From NCBI RefSeq assembly GCF_004917075.1, contig NZ_SSYB01000002.1, positions 1 to 64,000 of the forward strand: a DNA stretch of 64,000 nucleotides, read 5' to 3'. The position numbers and the translations under genes were made by a program. The stretch's first letter is position 1. Every line of letters begins with the position of its first letter. Source of the stretch: Geomonas edaphica. GTDB lineage: Bacteria; Desulfobacterota; Desulfuromonadia; Geobacterales; Geobacteraceae. The notes beneath the pieces were generated by a model, which ran no database searches, was not told the origin of the DNA, and saw only the letters and a list, made by a program, of their open reading frames with translations. Positions 53,645-61,158 of this stretch are shown piece by piece.

Positions 53645-56032
53645 ATGGCAGAATTTGATAGTAGCTTAATAGTACCTTATGGCAAGCCTATGAGGCAGGC
53701 ACGCTATCCCAGTGACAGTGCGCCTCCGGGGCTCATCCAGAAACCGAAACGGAGACGTGACTTGAAAACAAATTCATTGGCCATCATGACTGCAGCACTG
53801 CTATGCGCCGCCTCCCTCCCCGGGACCGTGTCAGCAGCTACGACCTCCCCCTTCTCCATCTCCCCGATGGTGGGCGGTGTTTCCTTTGCCGGAAAAGAAC
53901 ACCTGGAAACCTCTCCGGTCTTTGGCTTACGTGCCGGCTACAACTTCACGAAAAACCTGGAGCTCGAGGCGCTCTACGACTACGCGAAGCTCAGAAACAG
54001 CCGTAACGGCAGCGAGTCTGACTTCAACCGCTTCGGTGGGGACCTCCTCTGGAACTTCCGCCCGAATGAGAAGTTCGTCCCGAATCTCGCCGCAGGTTAC
54101 GCCGGCGTACAGCTCCCCCCCGGCACCAAGGGCGCTTTCGACCTTGGCGGGGGCTTCAAGTATTTCGTGACCGAGGATGTCGCCTGGCGTGGCGACGTAC
54201 GCGGCATCTTCTACAACAACAAGTTTAAGGACTACGTGGTCGAGTACACCACGGGCCTGTACATCCCTTTCGGCGGAGCTCCTGCTGTTGCCAAACTTCC
54301 CGAGCCGCCGGCCCCGCCGCAGTCGGTACCCCGCACCATGCCGCAGGCGCAGCCGACCTTGAACCTGACCGTGCCGACTCCGCCTCCTCCGGTCGTGGTC
54401 GCGGCTCCCGAGGTGGCGCTCGCCGCCTCCCCCACTTCGATCAAGAAGGGGGAACGCTCCATTTTGAGCTGGAAGAGCAAGCGCGCCGACAACTGCGAGA
54501 TGCGCCCAGATTTGGGTGACGTCGCCGTGAACGGCTCGATGACGGTGACCCCGGCGGTCGACACCGTCTACTCCCTGACCTGCACGGGCAAGGGGGGGAC
54601 CGGTGCCGCCAACGCCGCGGTAATGGTGGCCCAGCCGACCAAGGCTGAGAAGAGGTTCTGCAACCAGCCCGCGGTGCTCATGATCAACTTCGACACCGAC
54701 AAGTGGAACGTGAAGCCGCAGTACCACGCGGAACTCAAATCGGTGGGCGACTTCCTGAACGAGTTCCCCGAGGCGTACGGCGAGATCTCCGGCCATACCG
54801 ACGGCACCGCCAGTGCCGACCACAACCAGAGACTCTCCGAGCGGCGCGCCCAGGCGGTGCGCGATTACATCGTGAAGAACTTCCACATCGATCCGAAGCG
54901 GCTGACCGCCAAGGGCTACGGCAAGAGCCGCCCCATAGCGAACAACAAGACTGCCGTGGGACGTGCGAAGAACAGGCGCATCGAGGCGAACCTCGTGTGC
55001 CGGAAAAAGGAGGCCGCTCCTGCGGTGACTCCGGCACCGGCCGTACCCCAAAAGGAGAGCTCGCTCGGAAAAAAGCCCTTAGCCCTGGCGACAGCGAAGG
55101 GTAGCGCACCGCTTGACGGTGGCGTTACCCCGGGCTCGCGCCAGGGTGAACCGGAAAAACTGTTTGTACCGCAGGTAGCCGCGCCCGGCGCGGCCCTGCC
55201 CGCAGCACAGCGCAAGGGGGAGACGGAAGCCGTTTTGCTCCCCTCTGCGCCGACAACCGCAGTAGCGGAGGGGGCCGTCCCCCCTCCGCTGCCTTCCGCG
55301 CAGCGCAAGAAGGAAATCGAATCCTCCTACGTGGACCGTCCCGTAGAGGCCGCCCCGCAAGGGGCCGCGGCACCCGCGGCGATCCCCGCGGCGCAGCTTG
55401 CACCGCAGCCTGCCCCACTTCTGGAGGGAGAACCGGCCCCCGGGGAGGTTGCCGCGGCGAAACTGCCGCCTGAACTCCCCTCTGCACAAAGGGCAAAGGA
55501 AGTGGCAGCCCCCGCCGCAAACACTCCCGCCGCACCGGAGCCGACGCTCCCCGCTGTAGCCGCACCAGAGGTACCACTGCTCGTTCCCGTTCCGGAAGCC
55601 GAGTCGGTCTCGTCCGCGCTCAGGAAGCAGGAGCCGGTGCCGCCCGCCCCCGACGAGGAACCCTTCGTCCTCAAGGGCGCCCCATCAACGCCGACGCCCG
55701 AGGGAAAGATCGCCCTGACCGGGGTCACCATCGACAAAAACGGATTGAGCCTCTTCACCAACGGCAAGGTCAGCGACTTCCGCGTGATCACCATGGTGGA
55801 GCCCTACAGCCTGGTCATCGAACTCATCGGTGCGGTGAACGGCATGGGGGCCCAAGGCGCTGCGGTCGACAAATTCGACCTCACCAACGTCCGCTTCCGC
55901 GAATTCCCCGATTATCTGCAGATCACCCTCGACGCCGGCCGGGAGGAAATCATCCCGTACCGCACCTTCAAGATCGACACGGGGTTGAGGATCAACATCA
56001 AGCCTAGAAGCACCCATCACATAGGACCCTGA
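53645..56032 (+). CDS. OmpA-family outer membrane protein with C-terminal AMIN domain
   Basis: The product has a signal peptide ending LPGTVSA, an eight-strand OmpA-type beta barrel (about 70-190), a Pro-rich spacer, an OmpA peptidoglycan-binding domain (about 337-453, GHTDGTASADHNQRLSERRA), a long Pro/Ala/Glu-rich linker and an AMIN domain (about 685-788). It probably anchors the secretion or adhesin complex to peptidoglycan. Start choice is uncertain: ATG 53645 (GGGAG upstream) gives an N-terminal extension of 39 residues before the signal peptide, while TTG 53762 with GGAG would start the signal peptide at once (756 residues). It leads a plus-strand unit with the ExbB/ExbD/TonB-like genes. 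Confidence 0.88.
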   Translation: MAEFDSSLIVPYGKPMRQARYPSDSAPPGLIQKPKRRRDLKTNSLAIMTAALLCAASLPGTVSAATTSPFSISPMVGGVSFAGKEHLETSPVFGLRAGYNFTKNLELEALYDYAKLRNSRNGSESDFNRFGGDLLWNFRPNEKFVPNLAAGYAGVQLPPGTKGAFDLGGGFKYFVTEDVAWRGDVRGIFYNNKFKDYVVEYTTGLYIPFGGAPAVAKLPEPPAPPQSVPRTMPQAQPTLNLTVPTPPPPVVVAAPEVALAASPTSIKKGERSILSWKSKRADNCEMRPDLGDVAVNGSMTVTPAVDTVYSLTCTGKGGTGAANAAVMVAQPTKAEKRFCNQPAVLMINFDTDKWNVKPQYHAELKSVGDFLNEFPEAYGEISGHTDGTASADHNQRLSERRAQAVRDYIVKNFHIDPKRLTAKGYGKSRPIANNKTAVGRAKNRRIEANLVCRKKEAAPAVTPAPAVPQKESSLGKKPLALATAKGSAPLDGGVTPGSRQGEPEKLFVPQVAAPGAALPAAQRKGETEAVLLPSAPTTAVAEGAVPPPLPSAQRKKEIESSYVDRPVEAAPQGAAAPAAIPAAQLAPQPAPLLEGEPAPGEVAAAKLPPELPSAQRAKEVAAPAANTPAAPEPTLPAVAAPEVPLLVPVPEAESVSSALRKQEPVPPAPDEEPFVLKGAPSTPTPEGKIALTGVTIDKNGLSLFTNGKVSDFRVITMVEPYSLVIELIGAVNGMGAQGAAVDKFDLTNVRFREFPDYLQITLDAGREEIIPYRTFKIDTGLRINIKPRSTHHIGP

Positions 56033-56115
56033 CCGGCGCGGGGCGCGATGCCGCTCCGGGCAGTGGATCACGATACGTGAGCTCGCTTTAGCTCACTCGT
56101 GAAGAGGAGTCGGAT

Positions 56116-56661
56116 ATGTATCACAGCGTTGCATTGCGATGGAAAACGGCCGTCGTGGTGACGGCAGTGGTGTCCCTTCTTACCGCCTCGGCTCTTTTCG
56201 CCGCCGAGCCGCAGGGCGTTGCCGCGCCCGCTCAGGAGCCGACTTCGGAGCAGGCGAACGACTTGGGGCTCGAGCTGAGACTCCAGACGGTGAAGAAGGA
56301 TCTCTTGGTCTTTTTGAACTTCGCCGAGCACTTCATCGCCAGCGGCGAGACCAAGACCGCGGCGCAGCTCCAGGCACCCCTCGACGACTACTTAAGAAGG
56401 CATGTCGACTACCTGGTGACCCAGGCGGTGGACGGCTCGAACATCGAGATGACGCAGCTCTCAGCCGAGATCGCCCTCGTCAAGACGCGTCTTCTCATCG
56501 TGCTCAACTACCGGGACGACGCAGGAACCGTACTTGGCGAGATGAAGAGGCTGTACGCCCCTTACCAGAAGATGTCGGTTCAGATCCAGGGGAAAACCAC
56601 CACGCTGGACGAGGCCATCCGCCAATTGGACAGCGACCTGGCGCGCATCGCCAAGAAATAA
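56116..56661 (+). CDS. Periplasmic helical protein of unknown function
   Basis: The 181-residue protein has a signal peptide (about 1-30, ending LFAAEP) and is otherwise helical (LGLELRLQTVKKDLLVFLNF). No family is recognised. The ATG at 56116 is preceded by GAAGAGGAGTCGG. It stands 18 bases before the ExbB/MotA-like gene, so it probably belongs to the PMF-driven module. Confidence 0.72.
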   Translation: MYHSVALRWKTAVVVTAVVSLLTASALFAAEPQGVAAPAQEPTSEQANDLGLELRLQTVKKDLLVFLNFAEHFIASGETKTAAQLQAPLDDYLRRHVDYLVTQAVDGSNIEMTQLSAEIALVKTRLLIVLNYRDDAGTVLGEMKRLYAPYQKMSVQIQGKTTTLDEAIRQLDSDLARIAKK

Positions 56662-56679
56662 CGCCAAGGAGCCGACGAC

Positions 56680-57255
56680 ATGGACATTCTGGGCCTCATC
56701 ACCATCAACCCCATGAGCTTCAACATCTGGTCGCTCAGGGTCTCGCTCACCCTGACCACCTGCATCTTCGTCATCGCCATGGTCCTCGCCGTGCGCGCCT
56801 TCATCCACGCGAAGTCCATGGACCACAAGCACCTGGACAGCGTGAAGGACAAGAACGCCTCGCCGCAGGACACTTTAGCTGAAAGCGTCGCGAAGATGCT
56901 TTGGGCGACGAGCCAGAGTGACGGCGCGGCCGGGCAGCCGGCCCCGAAGGAGTTTCTCTACGATGCCACGCGCGAGGTGGCGCAGAACAATTTCAACGGC
57001 CTCTTCGTGAACCGCATTTACATGTGCGCGAACCTGCTCCCCCCGATCGGGCTCTGGGGGACCGTGGCGGGGATGATCGTCATCTTCCTCTATACCGGCG
57101 ACCCGGGGAGCGCCATCAACAACGGGGCCATCGGCGCGAAGCTCTGGTCCACCTACTTCGCCCTCATGTACTACGTGCTTTTGCAGGCTATCTGCGTCTG
57201 CCTCGACGTGGTAGCGAAGCGCTCGATCAACCGCGGCCTGCAGGTGAAGATCTAG
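56680..57255 (+). CDS. MotA/TolQ/ExbB-like inner membrane proton channel protein
   Basis: The 191-residue protein has three hydrophobic helices (about 25-45, 110-135, 150-175) and the conserved-looking NLLPPIGLWGTVAGMIVIFL followed by a GAIGAKLWSTYFALMYYVLL helix, the layout of TolQ/ExbB proteins. With the ExbD-like protein encoded next it should form a proton-driven motor in the inner membrane. The ATG at 56680 lies 18 bases after the preceding stop. Confidence 0.78.
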   Translation: MDILGLITINPMSFNIWSLRVSLTLTTCIFVIAMVLAVRAFIHAKSMDHKHLDSVKDKNASPQDTLAESVAKMLWATSQSDGAAGQPAPKEFLYDATREVAQNNFNGLFVNRIYMCANLLPPIGLWGTVAGMIVIFLYTGDPGSAINNGAIGAKLWSTYFALMYYVLLQAICVCLDVVAKRSINRGLQVKI

Positions 57256-57264
57256 GGGGACGCC

Positions 57265-57738
57265 ATGCGCACCGTCGGAACATCCAGAAACCAGTGGCTC
57301 ATCTCCTTCACTGATGTCGCCTTTCTGCTCCTTCTGGTCTTCACCCAGATGTCGAGGATGGACACCTCCAGCAGCCAGGTAGCCGAGATGAACCTCCCCG
57401 CCCCGGTGGTGGAGCGAAGCCCCGAACTCGTGGCGATGCAGTCGAACCCCGATTACCATCAACTGCTCGTGGACCGGCACGGCGCGAGGCCTTACTGCCT
57501 CGTGCACGTCCAACGCGGCAAGGAGGCGGCGAGGACCGCGCCGCTTTCCTACGACGAGCTCTGCTCCGCGCTGAAAAACCTCCAGGAGACGAACCGGGAA
57601 CATCCGCGCCCGGTGGTGGTGCCGCTTCCCGAATCGTACAGCAGCGATCTGTTGTCCGCGGCGGCGGTGGTGAGCAAGTACTGGGGCTCCGACGGGCTTG
57701 CGGTGGTGCGCACCTCGCGCACCGGTGATAAAAGATGA
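57265..57738 (+). CDS. ExbD/TolR-like protein
   Basis: The 157-residue protein has one N-terminal TM helix, WLISFTDVAFLLLLVFTQM, in which the Asp is at the proton-carrying position of ExbD/TolR, and a periplasmic alpha/beta domain with two Cys. It pairs with the TolQ/ExbB-like protein upstream. The stop overlaps the start of the TonB/TolA-like gene by four bases. Its divergence from classical TolR makes the assignment structural rather than sequence-based. Confidence 0.75.
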   Translation: MRTVGTSRNQWLISFTDVAFLLLLVFTQMSRMDTSSSQVAEMNLPAPVVERSPELVAMQSNPDYHQLLVDRHGARPYCLVHVQRGKEAARTAPLSYDELCSALKNLQETNREHPRPVVVPLPESYSSDLLSAAAVVSKYWGSDGLAVVRTSRTGDKR

Positions 57739-58841
57739 GCGCGCGCCTCCAGAGCACCTGCGGCTATGGCGGCACGCGGCTTAAACGGATCCTCGTTTGC
57801 GCAGACCATGAGCTGCGCCCCCCGGTCCCGACTTGGCTGCGTCTCTTCGTCGCCCTTGTGCTCGCAACGGTCGCGCTTTGCGTGAGCCGGTTTCAGATGC
57901 CGGGCGTACCGGTGTCGAAACGCACCATCATGGACGTGAGCAAACTGGATTTGAAGGCCCCACCGGTGCAACCGAAAAAGCTGGCGCCACCTATGCATCC
58001 GGTCGCGGAAAAGGTCCAGCGGCAGCGCACCGTGTACGCGCTGGATGCCAAGCCGCCGCAGTACAACGCGCCGGCGGAAGATGGAAGACGCCCGGAGAAG
58101 ACCTCACCCGGCAAAGCCGCGCAGCGGCACGAGGCGAGCTACCCCTCCGAGACGCCTTACCCGGTCGTCGCCCGGTCCTATGGATATCAGAGCGGGTTCG
58201 AAGTCTCTGTTTCTCCGGTGGTGACCCGCGAGCGTCAGGCCGCTGAGGGATTCGACCCGGCCGCAGGCAGCGCCGGTACCCCGACGACGAGGCTTAGGAA
58301 GGAGGCGACCGCGGAGGTGGGGGCGCGCCCTTCGACGAAGAGCACCTATATCTATCGCATGCGCGGTGGCCCGACGGCCGCGCTCCCCTCGGCCAGCGAA
58401 CCGGCCCTCTCGCCGCAGCGCCCGACCCGGCCGGTCGAGGCTGCCGCGAGCGCCCCGGCGCCGCGTGTCGCCGCGGTACGAAGTGCGCCGGAGGCGCCCA
58501 TCGAGGAGCCGAAGGCAAAAAACTCCCCGGCCGCCCGGGAGCGCAGCAAGAGCCCGGCGGGAAGTGCCGCTGCCGGTTCCGATGTCTCGTTGTCGCGCGG
58601 GGTGTCACTTATGAGCCTTAAGATCTGCGACAGCGCATTACAACAGGAGGAAGCGATCAAGTCGGTGCTGAGCGTTGTCGGCTCGCGCCACAGTTGCACC
58701 AGTGACAAGGGTGAGTTCCAGTTCAAGGGAACCAAACGGGTATCGTCCTTCAACCTCATCATCTTCCCCTCCAAGGGGCGAGAGCCATCCCAGCGATGCG
58801 AGGAGTTGGAATATGCGTACGACTGCCTTAGGAAAAACTAG
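57735..58841 (+). CDS. TonB/TolA-like single-pass protein with Pro/Ala-rich linker
   Basis: The 368-residue protein has one TM helix (about residues 35-55, LRLFVALVLATVALCV), a long Pro/Ala/Arg-rich periplasmic linker (about 70-300) and a C-terminal globular domain of about 75 residues with two Cys (LKICDSALQQEE ... HSCTSDKGEFQFKGTKR). This is the architecture of TonB or TolA and fits the ExbB/ExbD-like genes upstream. The C-terminal domain is not recognisably TonB, so its outer membrane partner is unknown; the OmpA/AMIN or TolC protein are candidates. Confidence 0.7.
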   Translation: MSARLQSTCGYGGTRLKRILVCADHELRPPVPTWLRLFVALVLATVALCVSRFQMPGVPVSKRTIMDVSKLDLKAPPVQPKKLAPPMHPVAEKVQRQRTVYALDAKPPQYNAPAEDGRRPEKTSPGKAAQRHEASYPSETPYPVVARSYGYQSGFEVSVSPVVTRERQAAEGFDPAAGSAGTPTTRLRKEATAEVGARPSTKSTYIYRMRGGPTAALPSASEPALSPQRPTRPVEAAASAPAPRVAAVRSAPEAPIEEPKAKNSPAARERSKSPAGSAAAGSDVSLSRGVSLMSLKICDSALQQEEAIKSVLSVVGSRHSCTSDKGEFQFKGTKRVSSFNLIIFPSKGREPSQRCEELEYAYDCLRKN

Positions 58842-60810
58842 CCCGAAACGGATGCTTTCATTCATCATCTTCTGCGCCATCTGCCTTTTTCTGGCGGCAG
58901 CGCCCTCCTGGGGCGCCACCAAGAAAAAGGGGCACGCCGCGTCGGCGAAGAAGGAACACAAGACGGCCCCGGCCAAGGTTGCGGCCCCGGTCGCCGCCCC
59001 GCAGATCAGGGAGTGGGGCCCCTACCTCGACGTCGCCTACGAGCTGACCTACTGGGACAAGAACGAGATCAAGGATTGGCGTGAAAAACGCGACCAGGAG
59101 ATCGGCGAGACCCTTGCCTCCTACATCGCCACCTGGAGCGGGAAACTCGCACCCGGACAAAAGGGAGCCGAGCGCCCCGGGGAGCAGCCGCAGCTATTTC
59201 GCGACCGCGACTACCTGAGGCTCGCCATCGCCCAGACCATTGATTACCTGCAAAGCGACAACCCCGAGAGCCTCGCCGCCGCGGCGAAGACCATCGAGAG
59301 CCTGAAGGGGAAGGCCTCGATGCCCGAGATCGCCTACTGGAGCGGTATGGTGAAGGCGCTGCAGGCGCTCGAGCGTGACGACGCCGATGATTTCGTAGCG
59401 CAGGTCTACGGCATCTGGAACGGCTCGGTCCTCTACATCGAGAAGAACGAGATCGCCACCGGGGCGACGAGCGGCGCGGTGCCGACCAACACCCCATTCT
59501 ACTATCGAAACCTCATCAACCTCGTGGTGAACCGGGCCATCATCGCTCGCAAGCTGGACGGTTTGAATGCGCTCGGGCCCCTGTTCGTCATGATGAACGA
59601 CAGAAACCTCGGGGAGAAGGACAGCGAAGGGAAGTACACGAAGACGCTGGTGCAGCGCATCGTGGACGGGCTTGGCGCTCCGGACTCGGACCGCTATCGG
59701 CTCAACTTCACCGTAGCTGCGATCGAATCCAAGCGCCTGCAGCAGGTGGCAAGTTCCAAGCTCGACGCCGAGGGGATGACCGAGTCGGTGCAAAAGACCT
59801 ACGAGCGTGCTAAGACCTTCAACGATCTCTGCTTCAAGTGGGCGGCGGGACCTAGGTCGAGCGGCGTCGTCATGGCGGCGGTGGACTATCTGGACATGAC
59901 AAGTTTCGCAATTCCGCGCCTTGCCGACAACGAGAACGCGGCAGCCTACAAGTTCTTCTCGACCCTCCCCGACCAGGAGGGGCGCACCGCCCTATTGAAG
60001 TCGATGGCGATCTTCAACGACATCGCCCCGTACTCCGCGGGAGGGTGGGAGCGGGCCGGCTACCAGAGCCGGGAGCTGTACCTGAAGTCCACGCACCGTC
60101 TCTGGCGGGCCATCATGGAGCTCTCCCTTTGGACCGGCGACTACTACCTCGTGAAGCTCAACACGACGCAGGACGCGCAGAACATCCAGAGCTACGCCAC
60201 CTCTATGCAGATGGCGCTCAACTCCTACCTGAACTTCCTCACCGCGCAGCAGGGTAGGGGATTCAACGACGTCATCCCGGATTCGGCATATTTCGGGGCC
60301 TTCGAGGCCTCCGACAAGGTCTCCTATGCCTACCGCAGGGTGAGCGAGTTCAGCACGGACAACGGCGCCTACAACCTGTGGTTCACGCACCGCCTGCTCT
60401 CGGCCGAGCTCTTCCCGCTCTCGCTGCGCGAGGTGCGCCAGACCTCGGCTGCACTCAAGAAAGACGGGCGTTACAACCTGTACCTCGACTACTTCCTGCC
60501 GCTGGCGAGCCGGATCAAGCAGTCCCCGGCGATCAAGAAATGGGTGAGCGCGCAGCGTCCCGAGACGGCGACGGCGAGCTTGGCCTACATAAACGCGGTC
60601 GACAAGCTCTTCGCAGGGACGGCCCCGGCCGAGGTACCGACCGACACGCAGCTTGTCGCCTCGTTCCAGAGCATGCGCGAGGAGATGCAGAGAAACCCCG
60701 ATCATCCGACGCACAACCTGTTGAAGCTCTTCTACCTGGAGGAGATCCAGAAGAACTCGAACTTCACGAAACTCGTCAAGGAGCCCAACCGGCTTGATAG
60801 GCCGTTCTGA
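58813..60810 (+). CDS. Large periplasmic protein of unknown function, end of the PMF module
   Basis: The 665-residue protein has a signal peptide (SFIIFCAICLFLAAAPSWGA, cleavage near residue 35), a Lys/Ala-rich stretch and a mostly helical body with repeated helix pairs, possibly TPR-like. The ATG at 58813 follows AGGAG at 58801-58805 and overlaps the preceding gene by 29 bases. I see no catalytic motif. It closes the unit that starts with the OmpA/AMIN gene, so it may be a structural component of the same envelope complex. A terminator follows at 60908. Confidence 0.75.
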   Translation: MRTTALGKTSPKRMLSFIIFCAICLFLAAAPSWGATKKKGHAASAKKEHKTAPAKVAAPVAAPQIREWGPYLDVAYELTYWDKNEIKDWREKRDQEIGETLASYIATWSGKLAPGQKGAERPGEQPQLFRDRDYLRLAIAQTIDYLQSDNPESLAAAAKTIESLKGKASMPEIAYWSGMVKALQALERDDADDFVAQVYGIWNGSVLYIEKNEIATGATSGAVPTNTPFYYRNLINLVVNRAIIARKLDGLNALGPLFVMMNDRNLGEKDSEGKYTKTLVQRIVDGLGAPDSDRYRLNFTVAAIESKRLQQVASSKLDAEGMTESVQKTYERAKTFNDLCFKWAAGPRSSGVVMAAVDYLDMTSFAIPRLADNENAAAYKFFSTLPDQEGRTALLKSMAIFNDIAPYSAGGWERAGYQSRELYLKSTHRLWRAIMELSLWTGDYYLVKLNTTQDAQNIQSYATSMQMALNSYLNFLTAQQGRGFNDVIPDSAYFGAFEASDKVSYAYRRVSEFSTDNGAYNLWFTHRLLSAELFPLSLREVRQTSAALKKDGRYNLYLDYFLPLASRIKQSPAIKKWVSAQRPETATASLAYINAVDKLFAGTAPAEVPTDTQLVASFQSMREEMQRNPDHPTHNLLKLFYLEEIQKNSNFTKLVKEPNRLDRPF

Positions 60811-60823
60811 TTTCATGTTGCGC

Positions 60824-60888
60824 CACGAAGCGCTGTAAGTGAACTCGCGTTCCCCCCTTTGCGAAGGGGGGGCAGGGGGGATTTGCCT
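60824..60888. repeat. Dispersed palindromic intergenic repeat, copy 2
   Basis: CACGAAGCGC followed by a variable spacer and the core gttccccccctttgcgaagg with GGGGGGATTTGCC at its end repeats the unit at 37889-37952 with few changes. This points to a genome-wide family. Confidence 0.7.
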
Positions 60889-60907
60889 TTGCCCCTCAAA
60901 TCATAAG

Positions 60908-60936
60908 AAAAGCCCTCAGTGTCAAGGAGGGCTTTT
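60908..60936 (+). terminator. Terminator of the OmpA-TonB-like unit
   Basis: AAAAGCCCTC and GAGGGCTTTT form a 10-bp stem with a nine-base loop followed by CTTG; it lies 98 bases past the last stop. Confidence 0.8.
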
Positions 60937-61040
60937 CTTGTCTGTGAAAAAACAGTCGTTCTGGCATACGAATTTTCCGTTGTCACGGCAGCAGATATAC
61001 AGGATGGCTGAAGAAAAATGAGCCCTATGTAATCTTGATC

Positions 61041-61078
61041 ACTATGTCAATCTAGTACCAAGGTACAATAGACATAGT
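61041..61078. promoter_or_regulatory. Nested palindrome upstream of the adhesin gene
   Basis: ACTATGTC (61041-61048) and GACATAGT (61071-61078) flank an inner palindrome GTACC-AA-GGTAC (61055-61066). The symmetric 38-base element, about 80-118 bases before the adhesin start, is a candidate operator or leader hairpin. Confidence 0.5.
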
Positions 61079-61158
61079 CCTGCCTGAGAGATATGTTTAC
61101 GCTAACCGAATTTAGAGAAGCCCCCTTCAGCCAATAAATCTAACAGTGGAGAATGGTC

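Larger units (their letters stand above)
60811..61158. other. Intergenic region before the adhesin gene
   Basis: These 348 bases hold the second copy of the dispersed repeat (60824-60888), a terminator (60908-60936), a 38-base nested palindrome (61041-61078) and the adhesin leader. I see no gene apart from these elements. Confidence 0.6.
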
